In this document: in pieces, positions 40,840-49,995 of the stretch
Layout: each line of letters starts with the position of its first letter
Numbering within the stretch: the first letter of the stretch is position 1
Translations under genes and position numbers: made by a program
Origin: Mesorhizobium sp. 131-2-1
GTDB lineage: Bacteria > Pseudomonadota > Alphaproteobacteria > Rhizobiales > Rhizobiaceae
DNA: 64,000 bases
Assembly: GCF_016756535.1 (NCBI RefSeq)
Contig: NZ_AP023247.1
Coordinates: 1,922,501-1,986,500, forward strand
Direction of reading: 5' to 3'
The notes under the pieces: generated by a model
Told to the model about the DNA's origin: nothing
Database searches by the model: none
What the model saw: the letters and a program-made list of their open reading frames with translations, nothing else

Positions 40840-42276
40840 TTATCCCACGGCATTCATCAGGGCGTCCAGCATGTCGTCGACGGTCTTCATCATGCGGGCG
40901 GAGGCCTGGTAGGTGTGTTCGAGATCCAGCAGCAGCGACATTTCCTGATCGACATTGACGCCAGTGTCGTTCGACAGCGCCTCGGCCGTGCGCGTGGCCA
41001 GCGCTTCCTTGGCGTCGGCGGTGGTCGAGGCCTGCTGGCGCACGCCTTCGAACCAGCCGATCGCGTTGGCGGCGTAGTCGGCGACGCTGGAGGTCGCCGT
41101 TATGCCGGCGGCCGAGTCGAAAGCCATGGGCTGGTCGAGCCGGTCGCCATAGGCGATCAGTTGGTCGGCATAAGACGAGCCGCCGCCGGTGTTCTGCACA
41201 TAGGCGGCGCCATTGGCGCCGCCGTCGCGCAGCAGCGCCGGGGTCATGGCCGCGTTGACGCTGATCGAGCCGGCAAGGCCGTTGACCAGCGTGCCGGCGG
41301 CGGGGACGGCGGGCGCGCCGGACCAGGTGAACAGGCCGGCGGCGTCTGGCGACGACGAGGAGGTTTCGGCAAAGGCGGTGATCAGCCCGCGCGCGGTTTC
41401 GTCGAGCTGGCTCTGCATGGTTGCGGCGACGCCGTCGCGCAAGGTGATCAGGCCGGCGAGCTTGCCCACGGCGCTGGTGTTGCCGCCGCTGCCGGCCGAG
41501 AGCGGCACATTGTCGATGTAGATGGTGCTGCCGGGGGTGCCGGCGGCGTAGCCGGACGACGGCGTGAAGGTCACCGAGCGCGGCACCGTCTCGAACAGCG
41601 TCGTGCCGTCCGTGGTGGTGATGACCATGTCGTTGTCGCCGCGCGTGAAGGTCGAGATCGGGACATATTCGGCGATCTTCTTCAGGATCGCATCGCGCTG
41701 GTCGAGCGCATCTGACACGTCGGTGCCCGAACGCGTTCCGGAAATGACGGCCTTGTTGGCGTCCTGGAACTGGCTGAGCAGCTTGTTGAGGTCATCGACC
41801 GCGGTGGCGATCTGACCGTCGGTCTGGGTGCGGAAATCCTGGATCGCCTGGGTGCCTTCGTTGAGCGAGCGCACGACGTCCCTGGCCGCGTCGATGACGC
41901 TGGCGCCGAGATTCTGGTTGGACGGCGTCGTGGCGTAAAGCTGCAGCGCCTGCTGCAGGTTGGCGATCGCGGTCGATGGCGAGGACGCGTTGTCGACGCC
42001 GTTCACGGCCAGCTCCAGCTGGTCCATGCCGTTGTAGAGCGCGCTCTGGCCGCTCCATGCGGAGAGCGCGCTGAGATTCTGCCGGAACAGGAGGTCGTTG
42101 GTCGCCCGCTGGATCTCCACCGAACGGGCACCCGGCGCCGTGCTGGTGACGACTGCCGTGCGGCGGGCGTAGTCGGTGTTGGAAGCATCGGCGACGTTGC
42201 GCGAGACGATGCTGGTCTGCTTCGAGGTGGTCAGGAGCGCCGACTGTGCGATGCTCAAGGCGGAGGTCAGCGACAT
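40840..42276 (-). CDS. flgK: Hook-filament junction protein FlgK
   Basis: A 478-residue HAP1 protein with the N-terminal rod/hook-type motif SIAQSALLTTSKQTSIVSRNVADASNTDYARR and a C-terminal heptad helix ending TYQASARMMKTVDDMLDALM. It connects hook and FlgL. It lies 30 nt after flgE. Confidence 0.93.
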   Translation of the reverse strand: MSLTSALSIAQSALLTTSKQTSIVSRNVADASNTDYARRTAVVTSTAPGARSVEIQRATNDLLFRQNLSALSAWSGQSALYNGMDQLELAVNGVDNASSPSTAIANLQQALQLYATTPSNQNLGASVIDAARDVVRSLNEGTQAIQDFRTQTDGQIATAVDDLNKLLSQFQDANKAVISGTRSGTDVSDALDQRDAILKKIAEYVPISTFTRGDNDMVITTTDGTTLFETVPRSVTFTPSSGYAAGTPGSTIYIDNVPLSAGSGGNTSAVGKLAGLITLRDGVAATMQSQLDETARGLITAFAETSSSSPDAAGLFTWSGAPAVPAAGTLVNGLAGSISVNAAMTPALLRDGGANGAAYVQNTGGGSSYADQLIAYGDRLDQPMAFDSAAGITATSSVADYAANAIGWFEGVRQQASTTADAKEALATRTAEALSNDTGVNVDQEMSLLLDLEHTYQASARMMKTVDDMLDALMNAVG

Positions 42277-42306
42277 GCGGGTCTTTCACGGGCTGGCGCC
42301 CGACAA

Positions 42307-43560
42307 TTATCTCTTCAGGTTGACAAGGACATCCATCAGATCGGAACCGGTCTGGAAGACTTTCGAATTGGCGGTGTAGCTGCGCTGCGCCGCGATCATG
42401 TTGGTCAATTCCTCGGCGATATCGACGTTGGAATTTTCGAGCGCGCCGGAGACGATGGCGCCGAGCTTGCCTTCATTGGCGAAGCCGATGCGCACCGCGC
42501 CGGAGTCGGTGCTTTGCGCGTAGACGTTGCCGGGCAGGGCGGTGAGCCGGTCCGGGCTCGTCACGTCGGCCAGCGGGATCTTGTAGAGCGGCTTGGTGGA
42601 GCCGTCCTGGTACTGCGCGTAGATGATGCCATCCTGGCCGATCTGGATCTTCTCGATCGTGCTCGGCGCGTTGCCGTTGACCCCGGCCTCGGAAACCGTG
42701 AAGCCGGTGCCGAGCTGGGTCAGCTTCGACATGTCGAGGTCAAGGGTGGAGCCGTTCGGCACCGTGAACGAGATGCCGGTGGTGGCGCCGGTGAGCTTGC
42801 CGGTGGTGGTGTCGAAGGTCAGGTTGGCCGAGGCCAGCGCGCCGCCCGTATAGGGGAAGGACGTGCCGGCGGTCGCCTTCGACTGATCGAAGACGGAGAC
42901 TTCCCAGGTGCCGGTGCCGGTGTTGGTGAAATAGACGTCGAGCAGCACCTTGTTGCCCAGATTGTCATAGGCGACCAGCGAGGACTTCGAGGTGTATTCG
43001 GCGGTCGCGCTGTTGCTGGACGGCAAAGCGCCGGAGGGCGGCGTGGCGCCGGCCGGCAGATTGCCGCTGAAGACGCCTTCGGTGGAGGGCGTAGCTGTCA
43101 TTTCCTGGTCGGAGATCTGCACCGGCTCCAGGCCCTCGAAGCCGTTGGCTGTCGCGGCCGGATCGCCATTGGCATAGCTGTAGGCCATCAGCTGATAGCC
43201 GGCGGCATTGACCAGCCGGCCCTGGGCGTCGGCAACGAAGGCGCCGGCGCGGGTCAGATAGGGCGTGCCGCTCGGATCCTGCACGACAAAGAAGCCATCG
43301 CCGTTGACGGCAAGGTCGGATACCGAGGTGGTGTATTGCAGCACGCCTTGCGAGCCGATTGCGGAGCGGATCGTCGTCGTCACACCGCCCGAATTGTAGG
43401 CGCCGCCGGTGCCCGGCATGATCAGCGTCGAGAATTCGGCGGAGGAGCGCTTGTAGCCCGTGGTGTCGGAGTTGGCGATGTTGTCGGCAACCGTGGACAG
43501 GCGATTGGCCTGCGCGTTCATGCCGGAAACGCCGGTCCGCATCATTCCGTAGAGGCTCAT
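42307..43560 (-). CDS. flgE: Flagellar hook protein FlgE
   Basis: A 417-residue hook protein starting MSLYGMMRTGVSGMNAQANRL with the motif NIANSDTTGYKRS, a central FlgE domain, and the C-terminal helix NVDIAEELTNMIAAQRSYTANSKVFQTGSDL shared by axial proteins. It is the first gene of the hook operon and follows rem by about 106 nt; Rem is the expected activator. Confidence 0.95.
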   Translation of the reverse strand: MSLYGMMRTGVSGMNAQANRLSTVADNIANSDTTGYKRSSAEFSTLIMPGTGGAYNSGGVTTTIRSAIGSQGVLQYTTSVSDLAVNGDGFFVVQDPSGTPYLTRAGAFVADAQGRLVNAAGYQLMAYSYANGDPAATANGFEGLEPVQISDQEMTATPSTEGVFSGNLPAGATPPSGALPSSNSATAEYTSKSSLVAYDNLGNKVLLDVYFTNTGTGTWEVSVFDQSKATAGTSFPYTGGALASANLTFDTTTGKLTGATTGISFTVPNGSTLDLDMSKLTQLGTGFTVSEAGVNGNAPSTIEKIQIGQDGIIYAQYQDGSTKPLYKIPLADVTSPDRLTALPGNVYAQSTDSGAVRIGFANEGKLGAIVSGALENSNVDIAEELTNMIAAQRSYTANSKVFQTGSDLMDVLVNLKR

Positions 43561-43666
43561 CGAAACGTCTCCTCAATGCCCACGACGGTGGGGCCCATGA
43601 CAGTGGCCGTCAGCCTATGCCTTGTGTCTTGCGCGAGGCTGGCGCGGTCGGGGCGAGTTCCCGCCA

Positions 43667-44335
43667 TCAGAACACCAGCCGGTAGCCGAGGAAGCGCTTG
43701 GAATCGATCGGGTCGTGGCCGAGCTTTTCACGCAGCTTCTTGCGCAGCTTGCTGATGTGGCTTTCCACCACGTTCTCCTCGACCTCTTCGTCGAAGATGC
43801 CGTAGATGGCGTTGAAGACCTGGGTCTTGGTGACGCGCCGTCCGCGGTTGCTGGCCAGATATTCGAGGATGCGTCGCTCGCGGCGCGGCAAGGGCAGCGG
43901 CTCGCCGTCGATCTCCGGATCGCGGCCGTCCATGAAGATGCGCATCGAGCCGACCTCGGTATAGGTCACGTCCTCATGCGCCCGGCGGCGGATGGCGGTG
44001 ATGCGGGCCAGGATCTCGCGGATATGGACCGGCTTGCGGATGACGTCGTCGACGCCGCTCTCGAACAGGCGCAGCGTGTTCTCCAGCGAATGCTGTTCGC
44101 TAAGTGCGATGACAGGTGCGCCGGTGCGGTCGCGGATCTGGCGCGGCGAGATCGCACCCTCGCGGCAGTCGCCGATGAGGAAGGCCCTGACCGAGCGCAG
44201 ATCGGTGTCTGCAGCCGAGCTCACCCATTCGCCGAATTCGCCTGGCGCGAAGCCCGCGCTGGCGACCCCCTCACGATCGAAAAGTGAGCTGTAGCCTTCA
44301 GTTACGAGCTCTCGCTCGTCAACGATCACGATCAT
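43667..44335 (-). CDS. rem: OmpR-family flagellar regulator Rem/FtcR
   Basis: A 222-residue response regulator: a receiver (about 1-115) with an atypical start ([10 protein letters not shown]), possible phosphoacceptor D56 in [10 protein letters not shown]79 and K101, then a winged-helix DNA-binding domain (about 125-222) with [20 protein letters not shown] and [12 protein letters not shown]. In Sinorhizobium Rem and in Brucella FtcR activate flagellar genes. Its place between the transglycosylase and flgE is the typical one. No partner kinase is nearby. Confidence 0.93.
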   Translation of the reverse strand: MIVIVDERELVTEGYSSLFDREGVASAGFAPGEFGEWVSSAADTDLRSVRAFLIGDCREGAISPRQIRDRTGAPVIALSEQHSLENTLRLFESGVDDVIRKPVHIREILARITAIRRRAHEDVTYTEVGSMRIFMDGRDPEIDGEPLPLPRRERRILEYLASNRGRRVTKTQVFNAIYGIFDEEVEENVVESHISKLRKKLREKLGHDPIDSKRFLGYRLVF

Positions 44336-44567
44336 CGGCCCGCCCTCCGAATCATCTCATTTGCCCCGTGGAAAGAGGGGTAGCCGGTGGCGGGAATCCT
44401 GAACAACCGTCATTTCTTGTAGCTATTTTCTTGGGAGTTTTTTGGGGACTCGAAAATAAGCGCGGTTGCACGGGTGTATCGACTGGGTCTCGTGGCCTGC
44501 CGTTTCGAGCGATAGGGCAGGCGCCGCGAGGTCAGAAGATCCTGTGCGCCCGTGAGTGATAATGCAT
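44336..44567 (-). other. Region upstream of rem with a stem-loop
   Basis: A 232-nt gap between the transglycosylase and rem. A stem GCCTGCC/GGCAGGC (44495-44501 with 44516-44522) flanked by CTCG/CGAG (44489-44492 with 44527-44530) lies 40-80 nt after the transglycosylase stop; it could terminate that transcript or belong to the rem leader. An AT-rich stretch at 44410-44460 probably holds the rem promoter; I see no strong consensus. Confidence 0.45.
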
Positions 44568-45158
44568 CTACGGGTTGCAGAAAGCGCGGGCGTTGGGCGT
44601 CCATTTGCCGAAGCCGGTCGCGACCATGTTGGCGATGACGCGACAGACATAGACCTTTTGAGCCGGGTCGTTGTCGGGGCCGGCGTGATAGCGGGCCACC
44701 GCCATCGACCAGGTCACGTGGCGGGCGTGCAGGCTGGCCAGGAAGCGCGCCGCGTAGTCGACATTCTGGCGCGGGTCGAGCATGTCGTCGACGCTGCGGA
44801 AATGCGACGCGTGATAGTGATGATTGATCTGCATGCAGCCGAGATCGATCAACGTCTTGCCTTCGCGGCGGGCATTCTCGAATGTCGCCAGGGCCTCCGC
44901 ACGGCTCCGCGGAAAGACAGCTTTTCCTTCTATATTCATAGCGTTAGGCTGGAGGCTACCTTTGTTTCCGGTTTCCGTCAGGCCAACGGCATAGAGGATG
45001 CCGGCCGGCACGCCGTAGCGGTCGGCGGCGCGCAGGATCTCCGGTTCGCAAGGGTTGGTGGCCGCGCTCGCGGCGCCGACGGCAGCGCTAGATAAACATG
45101 CCGTCGCCAGCGCGCTCGCGAGCAGGCGAAGCGCCGCGGCCAGGGTCCGGTGTGTCAT
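44568..45158 (-). CDS. Flagellar lytic transglycosylase (SLT domain)
   Basis: A 196-residue secreted protein with a signal peptide (about 1-32) and an SLT fold: catalytic E62 in YAVGLTETGNKG, followed by GCMQINHHYHASHF and ARFLASLHARH. It should cut peptidoglycan so the rod can pass, standing in for the missing muramidase part of FlgJ. ATG 45158 follows GGAAGGA and lies 71 nt inside the end of fliK. Confidence 0.9.
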   Translation of the reverse strand: MTHRTLAAALRLLASALATACLSSAAVGAASAATNPCEPEILRAADRYGVPAGILYAVGLTETGNKGSLQPNAMNIEGKAVFPRSRAEALATFENARREGKTLIDLGCMQINHHYHASHFRSVDDMLDPRQNVDYAARFLASLHARHVTWSMAVARYHAGPDNDPAQKVYVCRVIANMVATGFGKWTPNARAFCNP

Positions 45159-46488
45159 TGCTGGGGTTCCTTCCAGGCTGCTGACCGCCGGAGCCGGCAT
45201 TGTTGCCGCTCGAGCCGCCGGGCTGAAAGGAAGGCTGCTCGCGGCCAGCGGACATCGGCATGGAGCTGCCGGCATCAGCGCGCGCGGTGGCGGTTGTTGC
45301 TATCGAAGGTTGCAGGATCGTGACCTTGTCGACGTCGAATCCGAGGTCGCGCAAGGACTTGGTGATCGCCTCGCTGTCGGCGGCGAGACGGCGGTGCGCC
45401 TCGTGGGTTTCCGGCTTCAGCTCGATCGAAAGTTGCTCCCCGGAAAGCCGCAGGCTGGCGGTGACCATGCCGAGCTCGGCCGGGTGAAGCTCGATCTTCA
45501 GCATATGTGTCGGAACGGCAACAGAAGCGGTCGGTTGCGAGGCTGCCGAGGCGGTCGAAAACGCCTGAGGCAGCCCCTTGTCCGAGGCCAGCGCGTCGAT
45601 CAGCGCCGATGCCGTCTGGCTTAGCGGGTTCTGCGCCGGCGCGGGAAAGCTTTGCTCGGCGACGACGTCGATGCGCGCGGCCGAAGACGACTGCTTTGCC
45701 TGCTCCGACGGCGTGGCCGAGCGGATCGCGTCAAGGGTTTTCGATGACGCCCCCGGCCGCTTGGCCGGCGCTGCCGGTACGTCCGCGGGCGCCTGGTCCT
45801 GCGGCCGCGATGCAGTTCCATCGTCCCGGCGCGGCAAATCCTTGAAGACGGCGCTGATGGCTTCCGGCTGCCGGAGTTTCCCAGGGAAGTCTTCGGCGTT
45901 CGAGGCGCGTTCGGATCGGGAGAAGGCACCGGGATCATGGGCCTCGAGGCCGGACGTCGCATCCGACTTCTTCAAAGCGGAGAGCAACTGCCGTGAAGCC
46001 GGCGGCTGGCCGTCCAGCGCCGGCTCGTTGGTCTGGCCATCGCCGGCGTCTTCGTGTCCGTCCGCCTTGGCCGACGCCTGGAAGCGGCCGATATCGTTGA
46101 GCGCCATCAGCAATGGCAAGCTGTCCTGAAGCAGGCTTGCATTTGCGTTCGGCGTGGCCGGGTCGGCATCCGTCGAGGTCTCGTCCGCATCGGTATCGGC
46201 ATCGCTCTCAACGGCCTTGCCGACGGGCGGCTTTGGCGCGGCGGTCCTGGCCGTAGCGTTGCCGTCAGGCTGCGCCTCGCCGGGATTTGCAGACGCCCGC
46301 CGGTTCCATCGCGCTTCGTGGGGTCCGGTCTCAGCCGGTTGCTGGTTTTCCTGGGCGGACTGCTTTTCGGCGCCGCGCAGCAGGTCGCCGAAGCTCGCGT
46401 CCTCGTTCTTGGCCGCCGGCGCGGCCGACTTGGACGCCGCGTTTGTGGCGACGAGTCCCGTGAGGGCCTGGCCGAGGCTGGGGGTCAT
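45088..46488 (-). CDS. fliK: Flagellar hook-length control protein FliK
   Basis: A 466-residue protein. The first 330 residues are Ala/Pro/Asp-rich and disordered; the C-terminal FliK domain (about 335-410) has MLKIELHPAELGMVTASLRLSGEQLSIELKPE and IDVDKVTI-like strands. It measures hook length and switches export to filament proteins. In rhizobia the gene was earlier called motD. It overlaps motC by 4 nt and the transglycosylase by 71 nt. Confidence 0.92.
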   Translation of the reverse strand: MTPSLGQALTGLVATNAASKSAAPAAKNEDASFGDLLRGAEKQSAQENQQPAETGPHEARWNRRASANPGEAQPDGNATARTAAPKPPVGKAVESDADTDADETSTDADPATPNANASLLQDSLPLLMALNDIGRFQASAKADGHEDAGDGQTNEPALDGQPPASRQLLSALKKSDATSGLEAHDPGAFSRSERASNAEDFPGKLRQPEAISAVFKDLPRRDDGTASRPQDQAPADVPAAPAKRPGASSKTLDAIRSATPSEQAKQSSSAARIDVVAEQSFPAPAQNPLSQTASALIDALASDKGLPQAFSTASAASQPTASVAVPTHMLKIELHPAELGMVTASLRLSGEQLSIELKPETHEAHRRLAADSEAITKSLRDLGFDVDKVTILQPSIATTATARADAGSSMPMSAGREQPSFQPGGSSGNNAGSGGQQPGRNPSNDTPDPGRGASPARERAGDGMFI

Positions 46489-47948
46489 TTCGGAGCGGCT
46501 CCAAGCAGTTGGTCGATCTTGCTGAGTTGGCGGCGCGTCTGCATCATCGCGGCGTCGGTGGCGTCCTGCGGATCGAGGCCGGCTGACGATTCCGGCGTCG
46601 TCGCGGGCTGAGCCGGGGCCGCCCCGGCCGATGCCGCAGCCACCGCCGGTGCTTCGGCCACGGCCGGCTTCGGCGCCGATGGTGCGGCCGTTGCCGAGGC
46701 AGGCGCATCCGGTGATGCCGAGGGCTGCGCGTCCGCCGGTTTCGTCGCGGAAGCGGAGGCCTCGACCGCCGGCTGTTCGGACATCGCGCCCTCGACCGGC
46801 GGCAGGTCGGCGTCTTCCTGTTTCTCCGCCGCCGCGATCTCGGCCGCTGGTTTCCCGGCCGCGGATTTCCCGGCGTCGGTGTCGGGCTTTTCGGCGGCAG
46901 GAACCACCGGCCGCGCGACCACTTCGCCGGCGACGGCTTGCGCGGCATCGAGCAGGGCACGATCGCTTTCCGAGAGCTTGCCGCGATCGATCTTCTTCAG
47001 CTTGGCGCGCACGTCGTCGATGGTGCTCGACGTCACCGTGGACAGGCTGGAATAGAGCTGGGCGCGCGGGTCGTCCGCGTTGCCGTTGCCGTCGCGGCCT
47101 TTCTCGGCCCTGGCCGAGGCGAAGGTGGAGAGCTCGGTCAGGCCGTCGATAGCCGCCCGGCGGGCGATGCGCAGATAGATCACCGTCTCGCGCTCGGGAT
47201 CCATCATCGAGGTGATGTCGGCGAGCTTGTCCTGGCTTATCGCCATGTGCAGTTGAATGACGCCGGAGACGAAGGAATCGGCGAACTGGCTGGCATAGGG
47301 CGAGTGGAGATAGCTGGCGACATATTGGGTGGAGGCGAGCGCGAAGCGCGCCGCATCGCCCTGCTGCGCGGCGATGCCGACCGAGCGGCGAAGCGCTGCC
47401 TCCTCGACCAGCGTGCCGGGGCTGAGCAGGCGGGCATCGTCGAGCAGTGTGAGCGCCGCCGCCGGCTGTTCGGTGGCGAGCAGCGAGCCCTTTACCAGCG
47501 CCAGGAAGGCGCCGAGGTCGGCGGGCAGCGCCATCGGGTCGATCGGCTTCAGCGTTTCGATCGCCTCGGCCGGCCGGCCGTTGAGATAGCTGATGATGCC
47601 CCTGGCGATGGCGAGGCTGCGCGGGTCGGTCTCGGCGCGCGATGCGGCCGCCTCGACGGTGACGGGATTGCCGCCGCTCATGCCGTAGACGAGCAGGGCG
47701 CGGAAGTTCTTCGGCTCCTTGAAATCCTCAGCATCCGCCGCGCGCAGGCGCGCATCGGTCATTTCGAGCAGCTTGGCCTGCATCGGCAGCGCCGCGTGGT
47801 CGCCGGCGGCGATGCGGTCTTGCACGAGCTGCAGCGAGCGCACCAGCTGGTAGGGCTGCAGGGCCTCCTCGGCAAAGCCCGCCGACGGCGCCGCGGCGCC
47901 CAGGAGCAGCAGGCCGATGGCGCGGCCGATGACCGTCGCACCTCTCAT
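46485..47948 (-). CDS. motC: Periplasmic motility protein MotC
   Basis: A 487-residue exported protein with a signal peptide (about 1-26). The first 330 residues are helical (EEALQPYQLVRSLQLVQDRIAAGDHAALP), and the last 120 are Pro/Ala-rich. MotC is a rhizobial periplasmic protein that binds MotB and controls stator activity. ATG 47948 overlaps the motB stop codon by 4 nt. The Ala/Pro-rich end is probably disordered. Confidence 0.93.
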   Translation of the reverse strand: MRGATVIGRAIGLLLLGAAAPSAGFAEEALQPYQLVRSLQLVQDRIAAGDHAALPMQAKLLEMTDARLRAADAEDFKEPKNFRALLVYGMSGGNPVTVEAAASRAETDPRSLAIARGIISYLNGRPAEAIETLKPIDPMALPADLGAFLALVKGSLLATEQPAAALTLLDDARLLSPGTLVEEAALRRSVGIAAQQGDAARFALASTQYVASYLHSPYASQFADSFVSGVIQLHMAISQDKLADITSMMDPERETVIYLRIARRAAIDGLTELSTFASARAEKGRDGNGNADDPRAQLYSSLSTVTSSTIDDVRAKLKKIDRGKLSESDRALLDAAQAVAGEVVARPVVPAAEKPDTDAGKSAAGKPAAEIAAAEKQEDADLPPVEGAMSEQPAVEASASATKPADAQPSASPDAPASATAAPSAPKPAVAEAPAVAAASAGAAPAQPATTPESSAGLDPQDATDAAMMQTRRQLSKIDQLLGAAPK

Positions 47949-49369
47949 CCGCCCGTCGCCATCAGGATCTCGATGCGGCGGTTGGCGGCCGCCAGCGGAT
48001 CGGCCGCATCCTTCGGCTGGCGGTCGGCGAAGCCCGCGACCTCGGTGATGCGGCGCTCGTCGACGCCGCCGCGCACCAGCATGTAGTAGGCGGAATGGGC
48101 GCGCGCGGTGGACAGGCGCCAATTGTCGTAGGTGTCGCTGCGGAACGGCCGTGAATCGGTATGGCCGTTGATGCTGATCGTGCCTTTCTGGCTGTTGACG
48201 ATGCGGCCGATCTTCTCCATCGCCAGCACCAGCTCGCGGCGCGGCAAGGCCGAGCCGATCTCGAACATGCCGAAATCCAGCTGGTCGGTGATCGAGATGA
48301 CGACGCCCCTGTCGGTCGCCTCGACCGAGACGCCGTCGTGCAGCTTGTCGCCGGGCTTGAAGGCTTCGGCCAGCTGCTGCTTGACCTCGGCCGCGGCCTT
48401 GACAGTGGCGGCGCTCGGCGCCTTTTCGCCGACATCGGGCTTTGATGCTTCCTCGGCCTTCGCGGCTTCCAGCTTCGCGGCCTCGGCCTTCTCCTCGCCC
48501 TTGGCGGCTTCGCTTTTCGCGGCTTCGTCCTTGGCAGCTTCCCCCTTGGCAGCTTCGCCCTTCACGGCCTCACTCTTCGCCGTTTCGGCCTTTGTCGTCT
48601 CCAGCTTGGCATCCGCCTTGCCGGGAGCCGCTTTGGCCAGGGGTTCGAGCGGCGCGTCGATCACCGGCGGCGCTGGTGGCACGGCCTTGACCTCCGGCAC
48701 CTGGGTCTCGGCAACCTTTTCGCCGGGCTTTGCCGGATCGCCCTCGATCTTGGCGCGCTCGGCGCTTGCCTCGGCGCCAGGCGCGGCAACCTGCTGCGAC
48801 CAGAAGTCCGGCGCGAAAGGATCGCGGTAGGATTCGCCGCCCGAGGCGCCGGTCGCTGGGCCGGCATTCTGCGCGCCGCCTTCGCCCTTGGCGCTGACAT
48901 TCTGCATCACGCCGGTATCGGTGGCGATCTCCGACAGCACGGCATAGGGATCGGCAAACAAATGCTCGTCGGAAAGGTCGGAGTTCTGCGAAGCTTTCTT
49001 CGTCTGCCTGCGGTCCGAGGACCCGGCCCCGCCCTTGCCGTCCTCGCCGGCCTTGCTGGCGCCGTCCTGCGGGTTGTCGGCCGTCAGCCCGACCTTGCTT
49101 GGGCCGTCGCCGAGATCCTCCAGGCCCTTGCGGCTGGAGTTGCGGTCGATCAGCTCGACCGGGTTGAAGTAGCTGGCAACGGCCGCCTTGGTCTGTTCGT
49201 TGGCGGCATTAATCAGCCACATGACCAGGAAGAAGCACATCATGGCGGTCATGAAGTCGGCGAAGGCGATCTTCCAGACGCCACCATGATGACCTTCGTC
49301 GTGACCGTCATGATTGCGCTTGACGATGATGATCTCGTGCCTGGCCTCACCGGCATCGACGGCGCTCAT
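47945..49369 (-). CDS. motB: Flagellar stator protein MotB
   Basis: A 474-residue stator subunit. The single membrane helix (about 34-55) carries the proton-accepting D38 in AFADFMTAMMCFF. A C-terminal OmpA-like peptidoglycan-binding domain (about 350-470) has SINGHTDSRPF and NWRLSTARAHSAYYML. Between them lies a long linker with about twelve five-residue E/A/K repeats (encoded at 48445-48615), longer than in enteric MotB. ATG 49369 overlaps the fliH-like stop by 4 nt. motA is not in the window. Confidence 0.94.
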   Translation of the reverse strand: MSAVDAGEARHEIIIVKRNHDGHDEGHHGGVWKIAFADFMTAMMCFFLVMWLINAANEQTKAAVASYFNPVELIDRNSSRKGLEDLGDGPSKVGLTADNPQDGASKAGEDGKGGAGSSDRRQTKKASQNSDLSDEHLFADPYAVLSEIATDTGVMQNVSAKGEGGAQNAGPATGASGGESYRDPFAPDFWSQQVAAPGAEASAERAKIEGDPAKPGEKVAETQVPEVKAVPPAPPVIDAPLEPLAKAAPGKADAKLETTKAETAKSEAVKGEAAKGEAAKDEAAKSEAAKGEEKAEAAKLEAAKAEEASKPDVGEKAPSAATVKAAAEVKQQLAEAFKPGDKLHDGVSVEATDRGVVISITDQLDFGMFEIGSALPRRELVLAMEKIGRIVNSQKGTISINGHTDSRPFRSDTYDNWRLSTARAHSAYYMLVRGGVDERRITEVAGFADRQPKDAADPLAAANRRIEILMATGG

Positions 49370-49992
49370 GACAGAACCTCGGACAGCGAAGCGGACCACT
49401 CGGCGATGCGCGTCTCGAACACCGCCTCGTCGATGACGACGGTCAGGTCGAAGCCGGGCGACTCGACGAAGTCGAGCTGGCCGGCGCGCGAGCCGAGCGA
49501 GGCCGCCAGCGCTTCGAACAGCGACAGCGGGCCGCGCACGGCGATGCGTACCGCCTCGGAGTCGGCGACGGCCTCGCGGATCGTGCGTGCAAGCGCGTCC
49601 AGCGAGCGCTTCTGCAGGTCGTCACTGACCATGCCGCCGATGATGCGGGCAAGGGTGGCGCTGACGAGGTCGGTGACGCGCGCCTCCATGGCGTTGATGC
49701 GTATGGCGATGGCCTGGCCGAGATCGCCGCCGAAGCCTTCAAGAAAGACCTTTGCCTCGTCGGCATTGGCCCGGCGCTCGGCGTCGAGCGCGGCCTGGTG
49801 GGCAGCGCCAAGGCGCGCCTCGAGCGCCGTTTCCGCATCGGCGACCGCTTCGGCGATCAGCGTGCCGATGTCTGCCTGGGGCACCGGTTCGGCCGGGCTG
49901 CGTTCGGGCTCGGCCGCGGCCTGCGGCTGCCCGGCGCGTGGGCTGCGCGTTCCGAAATCCGGCAGAAGGTCGAAGAGAGCTGCTGAGGGCAT
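49366..49992 (-). CDS. FliH-like flagellar assembly protein
   Basis: A 208-residue cytoplasmic protein with a Pro-rich start (about 1-40), a helix with Ala/Glu repeats and GFGGDLGQAIAIRINAMEARV, then a C-terminal alpha/beta region with VRGPLSLFEALAASLG and DLTVVIDEAVFETRIAEW, as in FliH/HrpE proteins that regulate the export ATPase. It begins 3 nt after fliF. FliH diverges strongly, so this is a position-supported call. Confidence 0.78.
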   Translation of the reverse strand: MPSAALFDLLPDFGTRSPRAGQPQAAAEPERSPAEPVPQADIGTLIAEAVADAETALEARLGAAHQAALDAERRANADEAKVFLEGFGGDLGQAIAIRINAMEARVTDLVSATLARIIGGMVSDDLQKRSLDALARTIREAVADSEAVRIAVRGPLSLFEALAASLGSRAGQLDFVESPGFDLTVVIDEAVFETRIAEWSASLSEVLS

Positions 49993-49995
49993 GGT

